Shown: positions 46,469-55,844 of the stretch, piece by piece
Layout: each line of letters begins with the position of its first letter
Numbering within the stretch: position 1 is the stretch's first letter
Source: Vibrio gazogenes
GTDB lineage: Bacteria; Pseudomonadota; Gammaproteobacteria; Enterobacterales; Vibrionaceae
Assembly (NCBI RefSeq): GCF_023920225.1
Contig: NZ_CP092588.1
Span: 434,001 to 498,000, forward strand
Direction: 5' to 3'
DNA: 64,000 bases
Notes under the pieces: generated by a model
What the model saw: only the letters and a program-made list of their open reading frames with translations
What the model was told of the DNA's origin: nothing
The model's database searches: none
Made by a program: the position numbers and the translations under genes

Positions 46469-47425
46469 ATGTATCTTGCCCAAATACCTCAGGCGATGTG
46501 TGAGCCGTTCATTGATACTTTGTCAGAACCACAGGGTTCAGGCGGCCGCTGTCATTTTGGTTCGGGTCAGTCTTGCTGCACATTTGGTGAGTTACTGCAA
46601 GGCGTGTTACCCAACGGGAAAGATTTTCTGGTAACGCTTCCGGTTCAGCGCTACGTGAGCGCAAAATTTTATCTCGGAGAAGAAGCGGCGGGCTTGCAGG
46701 TTTGTCCTCCCCATAAGACGAAGGCTCTGGCTTTGGCTCACGCACTGTTGAGCCGCTATCAATTGCCATTGCATGGTGTACTTGAGATTGCGTCGGATAT
46801 TCCTGAGAGTAAAGGTTTAGCCAGCTCGTCAGCAGACCTTGTGGCTGCTGCACGAGCCATTATCGACCATTACCAAATTTGTATCAGCAATGAAGAACTC
46901 GCCCGGATGTTGTGCCAAATCGAGCCGACCGATGCAGTGATGTTTTCCCACTGTGTCGCGTTTCATCAAAATATCGGCCAGATTATTGCTGATTTGGGGG
47001 CGTTGCCCGAGTTGTTCATTATTGCGCATGATGAGGGCGGCGGCGTTGACACTGTCGCCCATAAAAAAACACGCCCCGAAACCGATCCCGCTGAGCGGCA
47101 GCAATACGCACATTTATTGGCGCGTCTTCAACATGCAGTCAAACAGCGTGACTGTCGGGAGATCGGCCATGTCACCACAATGAGCGCAATTTTAAATCAG
47201 CGGTTCCGGCCTAATAAACACCTGAGTTTGTTTATTGATCTTTGTGATCAGTATGGCGGTCTTGGTGTTACTGTCGCACACAGTGGCACATATATCGGCA
47301 TCCTTCTCGATGCCGGTGATATCAAGCTGGCCGAAAAAAGAACAGCAATAGAGAATGCACTGAAGGCCGATGACTTAGCGCCTGAAAGGTTTTCTACCTC
47401 TGGTGCAAGCCACAAGTCTGTATAA
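46469..47425 (+). CDS. GHMP kinase, PduX-like (L-threonine kinase type)
   Basis: A 318-residue GHMP-family kinase. The N-terminal FGSGQSCCTFGELLQGVLPNG and VTLPVQRYV resemble PduX (GTCGELVQG type), an L-threonine kinase for cobalamin side-chain synthesis. The ATP loop is SDIPESKGLASSSADLVAAARA (about 110-131). C-terminal VAHSGTYIGILLD is the usual third motif. In PduX the motif reads CGEL; here Cys is replaced by Phe in CTFGEL. No cobalamin or propanediol genes are near, so another small alcohol substrate is possible. No convincing ribosome site precedes 46469; an ATG at 46496 is an alternative. Confidence 0.7.
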   Translation: MYLAQIPQAMCEPFIDTLSEPQGSGGRCHFGSGQSCCTFGELLQGVLPNGKDFLVTLPVQRYVSAKFYLGEEAAGLQVCPPHKTKALALAHALLSRYQLPLHGVLEIASDIPESKGLASSSADLVAAARAIIDHYQICISNEELARMLCQIEPTDAVMFSHCVAFHQNIGQIIADLGALPELFIIAHDEGGGVDTVAHKKTRPETDPAERQQYAHLLARLQHAVKQRDCREIGHVTTMSAILNQRFRPNKHLSLFIDLCDQYGGLGVTVAHSGTYIGILLDAGDIKLAEKRTAIENALKADDLAPERFSTSGASHKSV

Positions 47426-47911
47426 CTCCCCCCAATCTAGGTAACCAGAATCTAGGTAAATTGATTGCACGAATAAGAATTTCCCCGTGTAATCATCATC
47501 TTTCCCCTTCAATGACCAGCTTAATTGATCATCTTCCAGATATAAGTCGCGCTGTATTCGGGGGGAGAAGAGGCAATCAAAATGGTATGTAACAAACCTG
47601 TCATTTTGCTGACTTGATGAGCATCCTCTTAACAGATTTATCATAATTGTGACCAGTGTTAAAAATAGGTTAACAAGTGTATATGACTTGCTGAAGATTA
47701 GTGTAACTTTACCCTGAGAGTGATTGAGTCACCGCTCGTTGAGATGTCAGTATCACAATGAATCAGAAAAAGTTGTCAGATCAACAGGATATTCTGTTTG
47801 TGTTCGCTGAATCGAAGCGATTTATAAATATAACTATTTGTTAATTAAATATTTTTTACTGTTAGCATACATGAACGAAGCAGTTTGCTTTTAAAGGAAG
47901 TCACAAAGGCA
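47426..47911. other. Intergenic region, 486 bp
   Basis: Holds the promoter of the tctD-like operon in its AT-rich right part (47815-47900). A direct repeat, AATCTAGGTAA, occurs twice near 47436-47460. An 89-codon minus-strand frame here lacks a ribosome site and is not called. Confidence 0.4.
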
Positions 47912-48577
47912 ATGCGAATTTTAATTGTAGAGGATGATCAATTAATCAGTGAGTCACTTGAGCAACGGTTTAGCGACCTTGGTCATGGTGTTGACTGTGC
48001 TTATGATGGGGAAACTGCCCATTCACTGGTTTCACATACCCAGTATGATTTAGTGATTCTGGACCTTAATCTACCGAAACGATCTGGTGAAGAAATAACC
48101 AAGAGAATTCGTCAACGCTCAAACACACCGATTCTGATTTTAACGGCACGTCAAGACGTTTGTGACCGGATCAATTTGCTCGATCTGGGCGCTGATGATT
48201 TTTTAAGTAAGCCTTTTGACTTCGGTGAGCTAGAAGCACGCTGCCGCAGTATTGTGCGTCGCAGCCGGGGGAATGACCATAACGTGATAGAACTGGGTAA
48301 CCTGAGTTTTGATTCCGTCACGGCGACAGTGAAAGTGAACGGTGAAAGTATTCAACTCAAACAGCGTGAATACCGACTCCTCGAAGTTTTTATCAATCAT
48401 CCGAATCGCGTCCTGAGTAAAGAGGACATCATTGACCATTTATATGGCTATGATAATCCGCCCAATCAAAATGCGATTGAAACCTATGTCGGGCGACTAC
48501 GCAAAGCACTGGTGACCAGTAACGTTGAGATTAAAACGCTACGCGGTTTGGGTTATGTATTCGCTGTGCAGTCATAA
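47912..48577 (+). CDS. OmpR-family response regulator (TctD-like)
   Basis: A 221-residue regulator: receiver domain with acidic pocket EDD at 7-9, phospho-Asp51 in VILDLNLPKRSGEE and Lys in LSKPFDFGELEAR, followed by a winged-helix domain (LKQREYRLLEVFINHPNRVLSKEDIIDHLYG, then IETYVGRLRKAL). The start at 47912 gives the standard MRILIVEDD with AAAGG before it; an ATG nine codons earlier is also open. Its stop overlaps the kinase start by one base (TAATG). Like TctD it probably activates the tricarboxylate genes downstream. Confidence 0.9.
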   Translation: MRILIVEDDQLISESLEQRFSDLGHGVDCAYDGETAHSLVSHTQYDLVILDLNLPKRSGEEITKRIRQRSNTPILILTARQDVCDRINLLDLGADDFLSKPFDFGELEARCRSIVRRSRGNDHNVIELGNLSFDSVTATVKVNGESIQLKQREYRLLEVFINHPNRVLSKEDIIDHLYGYDNPPNQNAIETYVGRLRKALVTSNVEIKTLRGLGYVFAVQS

Positions 48578-50007
48578 TGTTTTCTTTGTCTGCTATTTCA
48601 ACCCGATCGCTCCGTTTTCAACTTTTTGCCTACTCCGCAAGCGCTTTACTTTTTATCGGCTTGCTCTCGATGTTGGCGGTGAAGCGCTACGCCTATCAAA
48701 CCGCGCAGTACACCTTTGATCGTCCTCTGGCAAATGCAGCATTGCAAATTTTAGAAGATGTGCTGTTAGATGGCGGTGAACTGAGCGTTGATTTACCGTT
48801 CTCGGCATTTAGCGGACTGGCTGACTCGCCACGTGATAAAGTTTTTTATTTAGTGACGACCAAACAAAAGGAATTTGTGACCGGATATCAGGCGCTATTA
48901 TCTGAAAAAACGGTGATCTCACAAATCGATGCCCATCCGCTGCAACTGGAAGTTGTGCCCCATTTTTTTGATTTAGTGTTTAAACAGCAACATGTGCGTT
49001 TTGCGCTGGTTGGCCGGGTGATTAATACCAGAAAAGGGCCGCATCAGGTGTATGTGTTGGTCGGACAAACAACGGAAGCGAGGACGGATTGGGAGCAGCA
49101 ATTATTGAGTGTGGCGTCCAAGCTCATTTTCGGTGTGGTGTTTTGTACCATTATCGTAATTGTTATCTTAATCGCCCAAGTGATGAAGCCGCTGAAAAGT
49201 ATTAACAGAAAAATATCGAAACGTTCAAATGTTGACCTGACACCGATAGATGTACAGGGGCCCGAAGAAGTAACGCATCTGGTTAAAACGATTAATAGTT
49301 TCATGTTCCAGTTGGATGAAACTTTGGTGAATCTGAAAAACTTTACCAGTGAAGCGGCGCATCAGTTAAAGACGCCCGTCGCAGGGATGCGGTCTCAAAT
49401 TGAGCTGATGTTGAGTCGGGAAAGTTCGCCCCAGACAGCTCAATGGCTGATGCGTCTCTTAGAAGCTTGCGGCATTCTGGAGCGCACCATTGAACAGCTG
49501 TTGAATCATGCCATGATTAAACACCGTTTTCGCAGTGTCGAACCGACCAGTAACAATATCAATCAGCTTGTCCAGTCCATTTGCCGGGGGCTTGCAATTA
49601 ACGCACTGAAACGAAATATAGAGCTGAGTTATCAGCAAAACGGCCAATACCAAATCGAAGGTGACGAATTTGCGTTAACACAAATGCTATCCAATTTGAT
49701 TGAGAATGCGATCAAATATTCTCCCGACAATAGTGTTGTCGAAGTGGAAGTGGCTCGGCGTGGCACCAAAGCCATTATTTTGATTCGAGACTTTGGGGTC
49801 GGCATTAAAGATGAAGACAAGCCGCATGTCTTTAAAAGATTCTACCGGACCTCAGGCAATAGCCACTCTGGGACTGGATTAGGCATGACCATTGCAGCCG
49901 ATGTAGCGAGGACGTATCACGCTCGGTTAATTCTACATGATACGGTCCCTCAGGGGTTGACGGTCGAAATACAGTTCCCGTACCGGAAATGGAAGGAGAT
50001 TCAATGA
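48577..50007 (+). CDS. Sensor histidine kinase (TctE-like)
   Basis: A 476-residue membrane kinase. TM1 lies at about 17-34; a periplasmic domain of about 145 residues and TM2 at about 183-202 follow, then HAMP. The H-box is EAAHQLKTPVAGM with His262, the style of TctE kinases. The HATPase N-box is LIENAIKYSP, with DFGVGIKDED and SGTGLGM after it. It overlaps the regulator start by one base, and its 3' end overlaps the AGGAG site and start of the next gene by four bases, showing tight coupling. The signal is presumably a di- or tricarboxylate, possibly delivered by the binding protein that follows. Confidence 0.9.
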   Translation: MFSLSAISTRSLRFQLFAYSASALLFIGLLSMLAVKRYAYQTAQYTFDRPLANAALQILEDVLLDGGELSVDLPFSAFSGLADSPRDKVFYLVTTKQKEFVTGYQALLSEKTVISQIDAHPLQLEVVPHFFDLVFKQQHVRFALVGRVINTRKGPHQVYVLVGQTTEARTDWEQQLLSVASKLIFGVVFCTIIVIVILIAQVMKPLKSINRKISKRSNVDLTPIDVQGPEEVTHLVKTINSFMFQLDETLVNLKNFTSEAAHQLKTPVAGMRSQIELMLSRESSPQTAQWLMRLLEACGILERTIEQLLNHAMIKHRFRSVEPTSNNINQLVQSICRGLAINALKRNIELSYQQNGQYQIEGDEFALTQMLSNLIENAIKYSPDNSVVEVEVARRGTKAIILIRDFGVGIKDEDKPHVFKRFYRTSGNSHSGTGLGMTIAADVARTYHARLILHDTVPQGLTVEIQFPYRKWKEIQ

Positions 50008-51065
50008 TTATCCGACGATTGTTCTGCCTTGCTGTATTCGTGGGGGTGAGTTTTTCGGGGGCGTTTGCCAGTGAAAATCAACCGCGAGTGATTCGGATTT
50101 TTGGTGCGGCTTATCTGTCAGAAATGAAACCCCTGTTGGATGACTTCTCTATGCGTCACCCCGAGATCAAGATTCAGTATCGGTGGATGAGCAGTGACGA
50201 TCTCGACCGCTATATCCGCGAGCAGAAAGCCCCTCAACCGGATGTAACCATTAGCTCGGTGATGCATTTACAGCTTGGTTTGGTCAATGATGGTTATGCG
50301 CTTGAACATCAACGAAAAGCCTTGAGCGGCGGATATAACGACCTGGTTTTGCCAGCTTGGAGTCAGTGGCGGGATGAACTCTTCGGGTTTAGTTTTGAAC
50401 CGGCTGTGATTGTATTCAACAATGCATTCTTAGCGGGTAAACCCGTTCCTACCAATCGTGTTGAACTCCTGTCTTTTATTCGTCGCTACAGTGATGAGCT
50501 GATGGGAAAAATCGGGTTGTACGATATTCGCCATGTGGGGATCGGATATTTATTCTGGTCTTTTGAACGACAACAAGCACGTAATTACGGACAATTTCTG
50601 GAATTATTTAATTCTCATAATGCCCGCACATTTAATAGTTCACGAGAAATGCTCGCAGCGCTAAGCAAGGGCGAGATTGCGATGGCGTACAACATATTAG
50701 GCTCTTACGCGCGGAGCTGGCAAATGCTGAATAATAACGTGACCATTACAACGATGTCCGATTACACACCCGTGATTATTCGCACTGCGCTCATCAACCG
50801 AACCACAAAAAATGCCCACGATGCAAAACTGTTTATCGATTATTTACTGTCATCCTCCGGTCAATGGGTAATGGCCGAGCAAACCAACATGCCCCCCATC
50901 CGCTCTGATATTAATACGGTGAATTCTGCTTCCTATATGCGAGCACAATATGCAGAGCAACTGAAACCGTTACCGCTCGATGTCCGTCTCTTGGTGTTTT
51001 CTGATAAAAGTAAACGTCAGATTGTGACCACGGAATGGGAAAATGCCCTGAAAAATTATGACTGA
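50004..51065 (+). CDS. Extracellular substrate-binding protein linked to the two-component system
   Basis: A 353-residue secreted protein with a signal peptide (about 1-24, LAVFVGVSFSGAFA). The body is a type 2 binding fold like iron(III)/polyamine-type binding proteins (RIFGAAYLSEMKPLLDDFSMRHPEI, DVTISSVMHLQLGLVNDGYAL, FIDYLLSSSGQWVMAEQTNMPP). The start at 50004 has AAGGAG six bases upstream. It is translationally coupled to the kinase gene, and no ABC permease is nearby, so it is likely an accessory sensor presenting ligand to the kinase rather than a transporter part. The ligand is unknown. Confidence 0.82.
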   Translation: MIIRRLFCLAVFVGVSFSGAFASENQPRVIRIFGAAYLSEMKPLLDDFSMRHPEIKIQYRWMSSDDLDRYIREQKAPQPDVTISSVMHLQLGLVNDGYALEHQRKALSGGYNDLVLPAWSQWRDELFGFSFEPAVIVFNNAFLAGKPVPTNRVELLSFIRRYSDELMGKIGLYDIRHVGIGYLFWSFERQQARNYGQFLELFNSHNARTFNSSREMLAALSKGEIAMAYNILGSYARSWQMLNNNVTITTMSDYTPVIIRTALINRTTKNAHDAKLFIDYLLSSSGQWVMAEQTNMPPIRSDINTVNSASYMRAQYAEQLKPLPLDVRLLVFSDKSKRQIVTTEWENALKNYD

Positions 51066-51067
51066 TA

Positions 51068-51135
51068 TATACCCAAGTAACCTCAAGATGCAGGATTCAG
51101 AGTGTCTTCAATCAGCGCCTTTCTGCGTCAAATGC
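51068..51135. repeat. Vibrio-type short interspersed repeat, half element
   Basis: Sixty-seven of 68 bases equal the copy at 1031-1098. It lies between the binding-protein gene and the PrpF-like gene, immediately after the former's stop. Confidence 0.85.
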
Positions 51136-51249
51136 CTAACGTGAACACATTTTACCGAATGACGAGTCAGTGATTTGACAGGTTCATTTTGTAGCTTGAT
51201 ACCACCGCTTTTGGGACTTGAAAGCGAACGTAATGGTAAGGAGCTCAAA

Positions 51250-52317
51250 ATGACACATTCCCGATTTATTCCTTGTATGCTAATTCGTGGTGGTACATCA
51301 AAAGGTGCCTATTTTCTGGCAAGTGATCTGCCCCAATCTCCTGAAGAAAGAGATCCGTTACTGATTCAGATTATGGGATCCGGTGACGCCCAGCAAATTA
51401 ATGGCATCGGCGGCGGAACAACGTTAACGAGCAAAGTCGGTATTATCTCGCTGTCGCAGTCACCGGAGGCTGAGCTGGACTACTTTTTTGTCCAAGTCGG
51501 TGTCGAAGAAAAAGTCGTCGATACCAAACCGTCTTGCGGCAATATCTTATCCGGTGTTATCGCATTCGCGGCAGAAAAAGGGTTAATTGAATTAACTGAA
51601 GGCTCGACAACCGTTCGTGTTCGAAATGTGAATACCAATACGATTATCGAAGTGACCGCTGAAACGCCTGATAAAGCACTTAAATTTGATGGTGATACCT
51701 CAATCGACGGTGTACCCGGGACGGGCTCTCCCGTGTTACTGAACTTTTTAAATGTCGGTGGCGCGAAAACCGGCAAACTGTTCCCCACCGGATCAACCAA
51801 AGAAATCATCCATGATATAGAAGTCAGTTGTGTTGATGCCGCCGTCCCGATGGTCCATATCCCTGCTCAAGCACTGGGTTTAGTCGGCAATGAATCCAAA
51901 GCGGCCATCGACAGTAACCCTGATTTACTCAGTCAAATTGAATCGATTCGTCTCGTCGCCGGTGAGCGAATGGGGCTAGGGGATGTCCGGGGCAGTGTCA
52001 TCCCCAAAGTCGCCATTGTTTCTCCGCCTCATGCGGGAGGCGCCATCACTTCTCGTTACCTCGTGCCGCATAATTGCCATGCCAGCCACGCGGTTACCGG
52101 GGCAATCTGTGTCGGCGCTGCGAGCTTGATTGAAGGCACGGTGGCCCACCAGCAAGCCCAAATTTCCTCAGAACTCGTCAGCATTGAACATCCCAGCGGA
52201 AAAATCGACGTGAAACTTACTTTGCTTGCAGGTGAATCTGAACCTGTGATTGCGCAAGCCGCGTTAGTCAGAACAGCAAGACCACTCTTTAAAGGAGAAG
52301 TCTATATAGCCAAGTAA
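51250..52317 (+). CDS. PrpF/GalD-family isomerase (4-oxalomesaconate tautomerase or aconitate isomerase type)
   Basis: A 355-residue protein of the PrpF family (diaminopimelate-epimerase-like fold). Landmarks are CMLIRGGTSKGAYFLASDLP at the start, GSGDAQQINGIGGGTTLTSKV, the first catalytic Cys in TKPSCGNILSGV and the second segment NCHASHAVTGAICVGAASL. Members shift double bonds in C6 tricarboxylates: GalD (4-oxalomesaconate), PrpF (2-methylaconitate). Placement between TctDE-like regulators and a tricarboxylate transporter suggests isomerisation of an imported unsaturated tricarboxylate such as trans-aconitate. The start at 51250 follows AAGGAG. The last codons and stop come from a repeat element. 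Confidence 0.85.
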   Translation: MTHSRFIPCMLIRGGTSKGAYFLASDLPQSPEERDPLLIQIMGSGDAQQINGIGGGTTLTSKVGIISLSQSPEAELDYFFVQVGVEEKVVDTKPSCGNILSGVIAFAAEKGLIELTEGSTTVRVRNVNTNTIIEVTAETPDKALKFDGDTSIDGVPGTGSPVLLNFLNVGGAKTGKLFPTGSTKEIIHDIEVSCVDAAVPMVHIPAQALGLVGNESKAAIDSNPDLLSQIESIRLVAGERMGLGDVRGSVIPKVAIVSPPHAGGAITSRYLVPHNCHASHAVTGAICVGAASLIEGTVAHQQAQISSELVSIEHPSGKIDVKLTLLAGESEPVIAQAALVRTARPLFKGEVYIAK

Positions 52318-52467
52318 CTTCAAGATGCACTCCCGAAGGGCGAGTTCACTGAACTCAGAGACTGCGTTAGAGATTCTCGCCATAGAATGGCTATGACTCA
52401 AATCTCTGCCTTGCCTCTGAGCCCAGTGATTCTCGCTGAAACTGCATCTTGAGGTCATTTGGGTATA
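52305..52467. repeat. Full-length short interspersed element, 163 bp with terminal inverted repeats
   Basis: The left end TATAGCCAAGTAACTTCAAG and the right end, whose complement reads TATACCCAAATGACCTCAAG, are inverted repeats of about 25 bp. No ORF. It overlaps the last codons of the PrpF-like gene. The remaining gap up to 52640 holds the tctC promoter and nothing else I recognise. Confidence 0.8.
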
Positions 52468-52640
52468 TCGCTTAGCCGATTCCGGCTGTCTCCGGCGATT
52501 GGGCTCAATCGCGCGATCTATGTATCAATATTGTTAATAATATGTAGGTATGTCAGTTTGGTGACAGCTTGAATCTTTACGGTGAACCCATCGCTCTGCC
52601 GCGATAGAGATTAAATCATACTGTAAAAGAAGGAGGCGCT

Positions 52641-53774
52641 ATGCTGCTTAGCAATCATTTTAATAAAAACGTATTCCGTGTCAGCAGTCAGATAGTATCC
52701 ACAGTGTTCATGACATTTTGTCTGACATCAGCAGGGAATGCACAAGCGAGCAGTCATGAACAATCGGTCAGTTTTGAAGATGAACGGATTGAAGTGACTG
52801 TTCCTTATAAAGAAGGTGGCGGTACAGATACCTGGGCTCGTTTCTTCGGCCCTTACTTTTCACAGTCACTTCCCGGTAATCCCGTGGTCGTGATCAGAAA
52901 TATTCCCGGTGGGGGTTCCACCAAAGGCGCAAACCAATTTGCCCGACGTGCCAGTGACAATGGTTTGGATGTTCTGGCAAGCTCGGCATCGACGCATTAC
53001 ACATACCTGCTCAATGACCGTCGTGTCAGATACGACTACAACGATTGGACACCGGTTCTCGCCACTCCAACAGGGGGCGTTGTTTATATCTCCGCAGATG
53101 AAGGCATCAAGAATGCCGAGCAATTAGTGAATAATCTGGACAAGCTGCAATTCAAATATGCGAGTCAGGGCGCGACAACAATCGATCTGGTCCCGCTACT
53201 GGCCTTAGATTTAATCGGTGCCGATGTTCAGGCGGTATTTGGCATGAAAGGACGTGGTGCAGGTCGACTGGCATTTGAAAGAGGCGAAGTCAATATCGAT
53301 TCACAAACCAGTTCTGCCTATTTGAAAAAAGTCGTGCCGCTGGTTAAAGAAGGGAAAGCAATTCCGCTGTTCAGTTTCGGTGTCGTCGATGATCAAGGTC
53401 ATCTGCAACGGGATCCCAATTTCCCGGATCTGCCTCACTTTGGTGAAGTGTATCAACTTGCGAAAGGGGATATCGATAGCTCACAAGGTTTTAAAGTCTG
53501 GCGTTCATTCTTTATCGCAGGATTTGTTGCTCAGAAAGTTTTCTTTTTACCCAAGTCAACTCCGCAAGAAGTTCAGGATGCATGGCGTGATGCCATGATT
53601 AAATTAGTCGCTGAACCCGATTTTCAAAAACGAGCCAAAGAGATTTTGGGTAATTATCAACAGCTGACAGGCACCGAAGTGGATCAAGCGGTCAATGCCA
53701 TTCTTTCTTTAGATGAAAATAGTAAAAAATGGGTGGCGAAATGGTTGAAGGAAAAATACAACACCAGACTTTAA
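52641..53774 (+). CDS. tctC: Tripartite tricarboxylate transporter binding protein (TctC family)
   Basis: A 377-residue periplasmic protein with a long signal region (about 1-37, ending GNAQA). The Bug/TctC fold is marked by IEVTVPYKEGGGTDTWARFF and VVIRNIPGGGSTKGANQFA, which form the carboxylate-binding loops, and later GRGAGRLAFERGEVNIDSQT. It captures a di- or tricarboxylate and delivers it to TctA/TctB. It is longer than the usual ~325-residue Bug proteins, with an extended middle. GAAGGAGG precedes the start. The fused TctA-TctB gene follows after 81 bp. Confidence 0.9.
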   Translation: MLLSNHFNKNVFRVSSQIVSTVFMTFCLTSAGNAQASSHEQSVSFEDERIEVTVPYKEGGGTDTWARFFGPYFSQSLPGNPVVVIRNIPGGGSTKGANQFARRASDNGLDVLASSASTHYTYLLNDRRVRYDYNDWTPVLATPTGGVVYISADEGIKNAEQLVNNLDKLQFKYASQGATTIDLVPLLALDLIGADVQAVFGMKGRGAGRLAFERGEVNIDSQTSSAYLKKVVPLVKEGKAIPLFSFGVVDDQGHLQRDPNFPDLPHFGEVYQLAKGDIDSSQGFKVWRSFFIAGFVAQKVFFLPKSTPQEVQDAWRDAMIKLVAEPDFQKRAKEILGNYQQLTGTEVDQAVNAILSLDENSKKWVAKWLKEKYNTRL

Positions 53775-53855
53775 TCCGTCTGACTCATCAATATTAATTA
53801 TTCGTCGATCGATATTCGACAGAACTTTATTGCAATGTGACATTATAAGGATTCA

Positions 53856-55832
53856 ATGATGTTGAATGAATTGCTGACCGCTTTGCAGACTATTTTAACA
53901 TTGCACCATCTCATTTATATGCTGAGTGGTGTATTGCTGGGTCTTGCAATTGGAATTTTCCCCGGGCTGGGGGGAATTGCCGGTTTATCTTTATTACTAC
54001 CATTCTTATATGGTATGGAGCCCGTTTCTGCGCTCGCAATGCTCATCGGTTTGGTTGCAGTCATCCCAACGTCTGACACCTTTACTTCCGTATTGATGGG
54101 GATTCCCGGTTCGAGCGGTTCGCAAGCCACCGTGCTGGATGGCTTCCCGATGGCTAAAAACGGACATGCAGCGCGGGCGCTGTCTGCCGCTTTTACGGCT
54201 TCTCTATTCGGGGGACTATTCGGTGCTGTGGTTCTGACGGGGTTTGTGCTCATCGCACGCCCTGTGATTCTGGCTTTTGGATCCGGTGAACTCTTTATGC
54301 TCACCTTGCTTGGACTGACCATGGTTGGTTCACTGGCAGGGAAGAGCCTTGTCAAAGGGCTGTCAGCCTGTGGTTTGGGGATGCTGTTAGGGAGTGTCGG
54401 CAGCGCACCTGCAACGGGTGAATATCGCATGACATTCGATAATTTCTATCTGATGGATGGCATCCCGTTGGTGGTGGTCGGGTTAGGGATTTTCGCTTTG
54501 CCGGAGATTATTGACCTCTTACGCCAGAACAAGCCAATCGCCAATGCCAGCAAATTAGGGTCGGGGTGGTTTCAGGGCGTGAAAGACTTCTTCGCCAATA
54601 AATGGCTGGCACTGCGGTGCAGTGTGATCGGTTGTATTGTTGGTGCTCTGCCCGGCTTAGGCGGTAGTGTGGTGGATTGGATTGCTTATGGCCACGCGGT
54701 GCAAACCACGAAAGATAAGCCTGATTTTGGTCATGGTGATGTCAGAGGTGTGATTGCACCTGAGTCATCTAACAATGCCAAAGAAGGCGGTGGACTGGTT
54801 CCGACACTGTTATTTGGCATTCCCGGTTCAGGCAGTATGGCCGTATTCCTCGGCGGCATGGTTTTAGTTGGCTTAGAGCCGGGTCCGGCGATGGTCGGCA
54901 AAGATCTCGATATCACATATACCATTGTGTGGTCGCTTGCACTGGCAAATATCTTTGGTGCAGCCGCATGTATGCTTATTTCACCTTGGGTCGCAAAATT
55001 AACGACGGTTCGTTACGCACTTTTAGCCCCCTTTATGGTGATGGTGATCTGTTTTGCCGCTTTCCAGGCAACCCGTGATCTGGCTGATTTGGTCACCTTA
55101 CTCGGTATCGGTGTGCTTGGCGTACTGATGAAACGATTCGACTGGCCAAGACCGGCCTTTCTGATTGGCTTTGTGCTTTCTCCGGGCATGGAAACCTATT
55201 TATACCAAGCGATTCAATTTGATGGTATCGAGTTTTTGCTGCGTCCCGGTGTCATGATCATCGGCGCCATCATTCTCTTTTCACTGGTCTTTATGATTCG
55301 TCAAAACATGAAAAAGAATCACACCGTTGAAAAGGCAGCAAGAGCACCGACCCGCAAACCGCAAGTGTTATTCGCGATCCTCGTGAATATTGTTTTTGCA
55401 TATGGCATTTATGACAGCAACCAGCACAGCTTTTTGGGCGGCATCTTTCCGACCGTCGTCGCGAGTGGGATGTGGTTTTTATCCGCCATTGTGATTGTGC
55501 AGCTTCTGACTCGTCCGGAAGGATCACCGGTTTGTTATGACCACGAATATGTCCAAGGATACGCTTATGACAGTCATACCGCATCCGTGATGCATTATGT
55601 CTACTGGATAGCCGGATTGATCATTGGCAGCTATTTCGTCGGATACGTTATCTCAATTACGTTATTTTTCTGTGCATTTTTAATGAACAAAGCCGGGATG
55701 GGATTATGGCGCGCATTCACTGTCACCATCGCAGCCGTCGGTTTCTTGCTCGGTCTGACCCACATCATGATGCTTGATTTGCCAATCGGCTTATTACAAG
55801 AAAGCGTTTCACTACCGTGGCCGCTAGGTTAA
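53856..55832 (+). CDS. tctA: Fused TctA-TctB tricarboxylate transporter membrane protein
   Basis: A 658-residue membrane protein. The first ~490 residues are TctA: GLAIGIFPGLGGIAGLSLLLPF near 28-49, IPTSDTFTSVLMGIPGSSGSQATVLDG near 70-96, GALPGLGGSVVDWIAYGHA near 263 and FGIPGSGSMAVFLGGMV near 317, with about 12 membrane segments. After a basic linker (about 480-505), the last ~150 residues have four hydrophobic helices of TctB type. In Salmonella tctC, tctB and tctA are three genes; here the two membrane parts are one chain in the order A-B. It completes an uptake system with TctC. Two adjacent ATG codons compete for the start. Confidence 0.9.
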   Translation: MMLNELLTALQTILTLHHLIYMLSGVLLGLAIGIFPGLGGIAGLSLLLPFLYGMEPVSALAMLIGLVAVIPTSDTFTSVLMGIPGSSGSQATVLDGFPMAKNGHAARALSAAFTASLFGGLFGAVVLTGFVLIARPVILAFGSGELFMLTLLGLTMVGSLAGKSLVKGLSACGLGMLLGSVGSAPATGEYRMTFDNFYLMDGIPLVVVGLGIFALPEIIDLLRQNKPIANASKLGSGWFQGVKDFFANKWLALRCSVIGCIVGALPGLGGSVVDWIAYGHAVQTTKDKPDFGHGDVRGVIAPESSNNAKEGGGLVPTLLFGIPGSGSMAVFLGGMVLVGLEPGPAMVGKDLDITYTIVWSLALANIFGAAACMLISPWVAKLTTVRYALLAPFMVMVICFAAFQATRDLADLVTLLGIGVLGVLMKRFDWPRPAFLIGFVLSPGMETYLYQAIQFDGIEFLLRPGVMIIGAIILFSLVFMIRQNMKKNHTVEKAARAPTRKPQVLFAILVNIVFAYGIYDSNQHSFLGGIFPTVVASGMWFLSAIVIVQLLTRPEGSPVCYDHEYVQGYAYDSHTASVMHYVYWIAGLIIGSYFVGYVISITLFFCAFLMNKAGMGLWRAFTVTIAAVGFLLGLTHIMMLDLPIGLLQESVSLPWPLG

Positions 55833-55844
55833 AAGGAGTACAGC

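Noticed and set aside
47375..47644. Minus-strand 89-codon frame after the GHMP kinase
   Set aside because: It lacks a ribosome site, overlaps the end of a real gene, and has no recognisable product.
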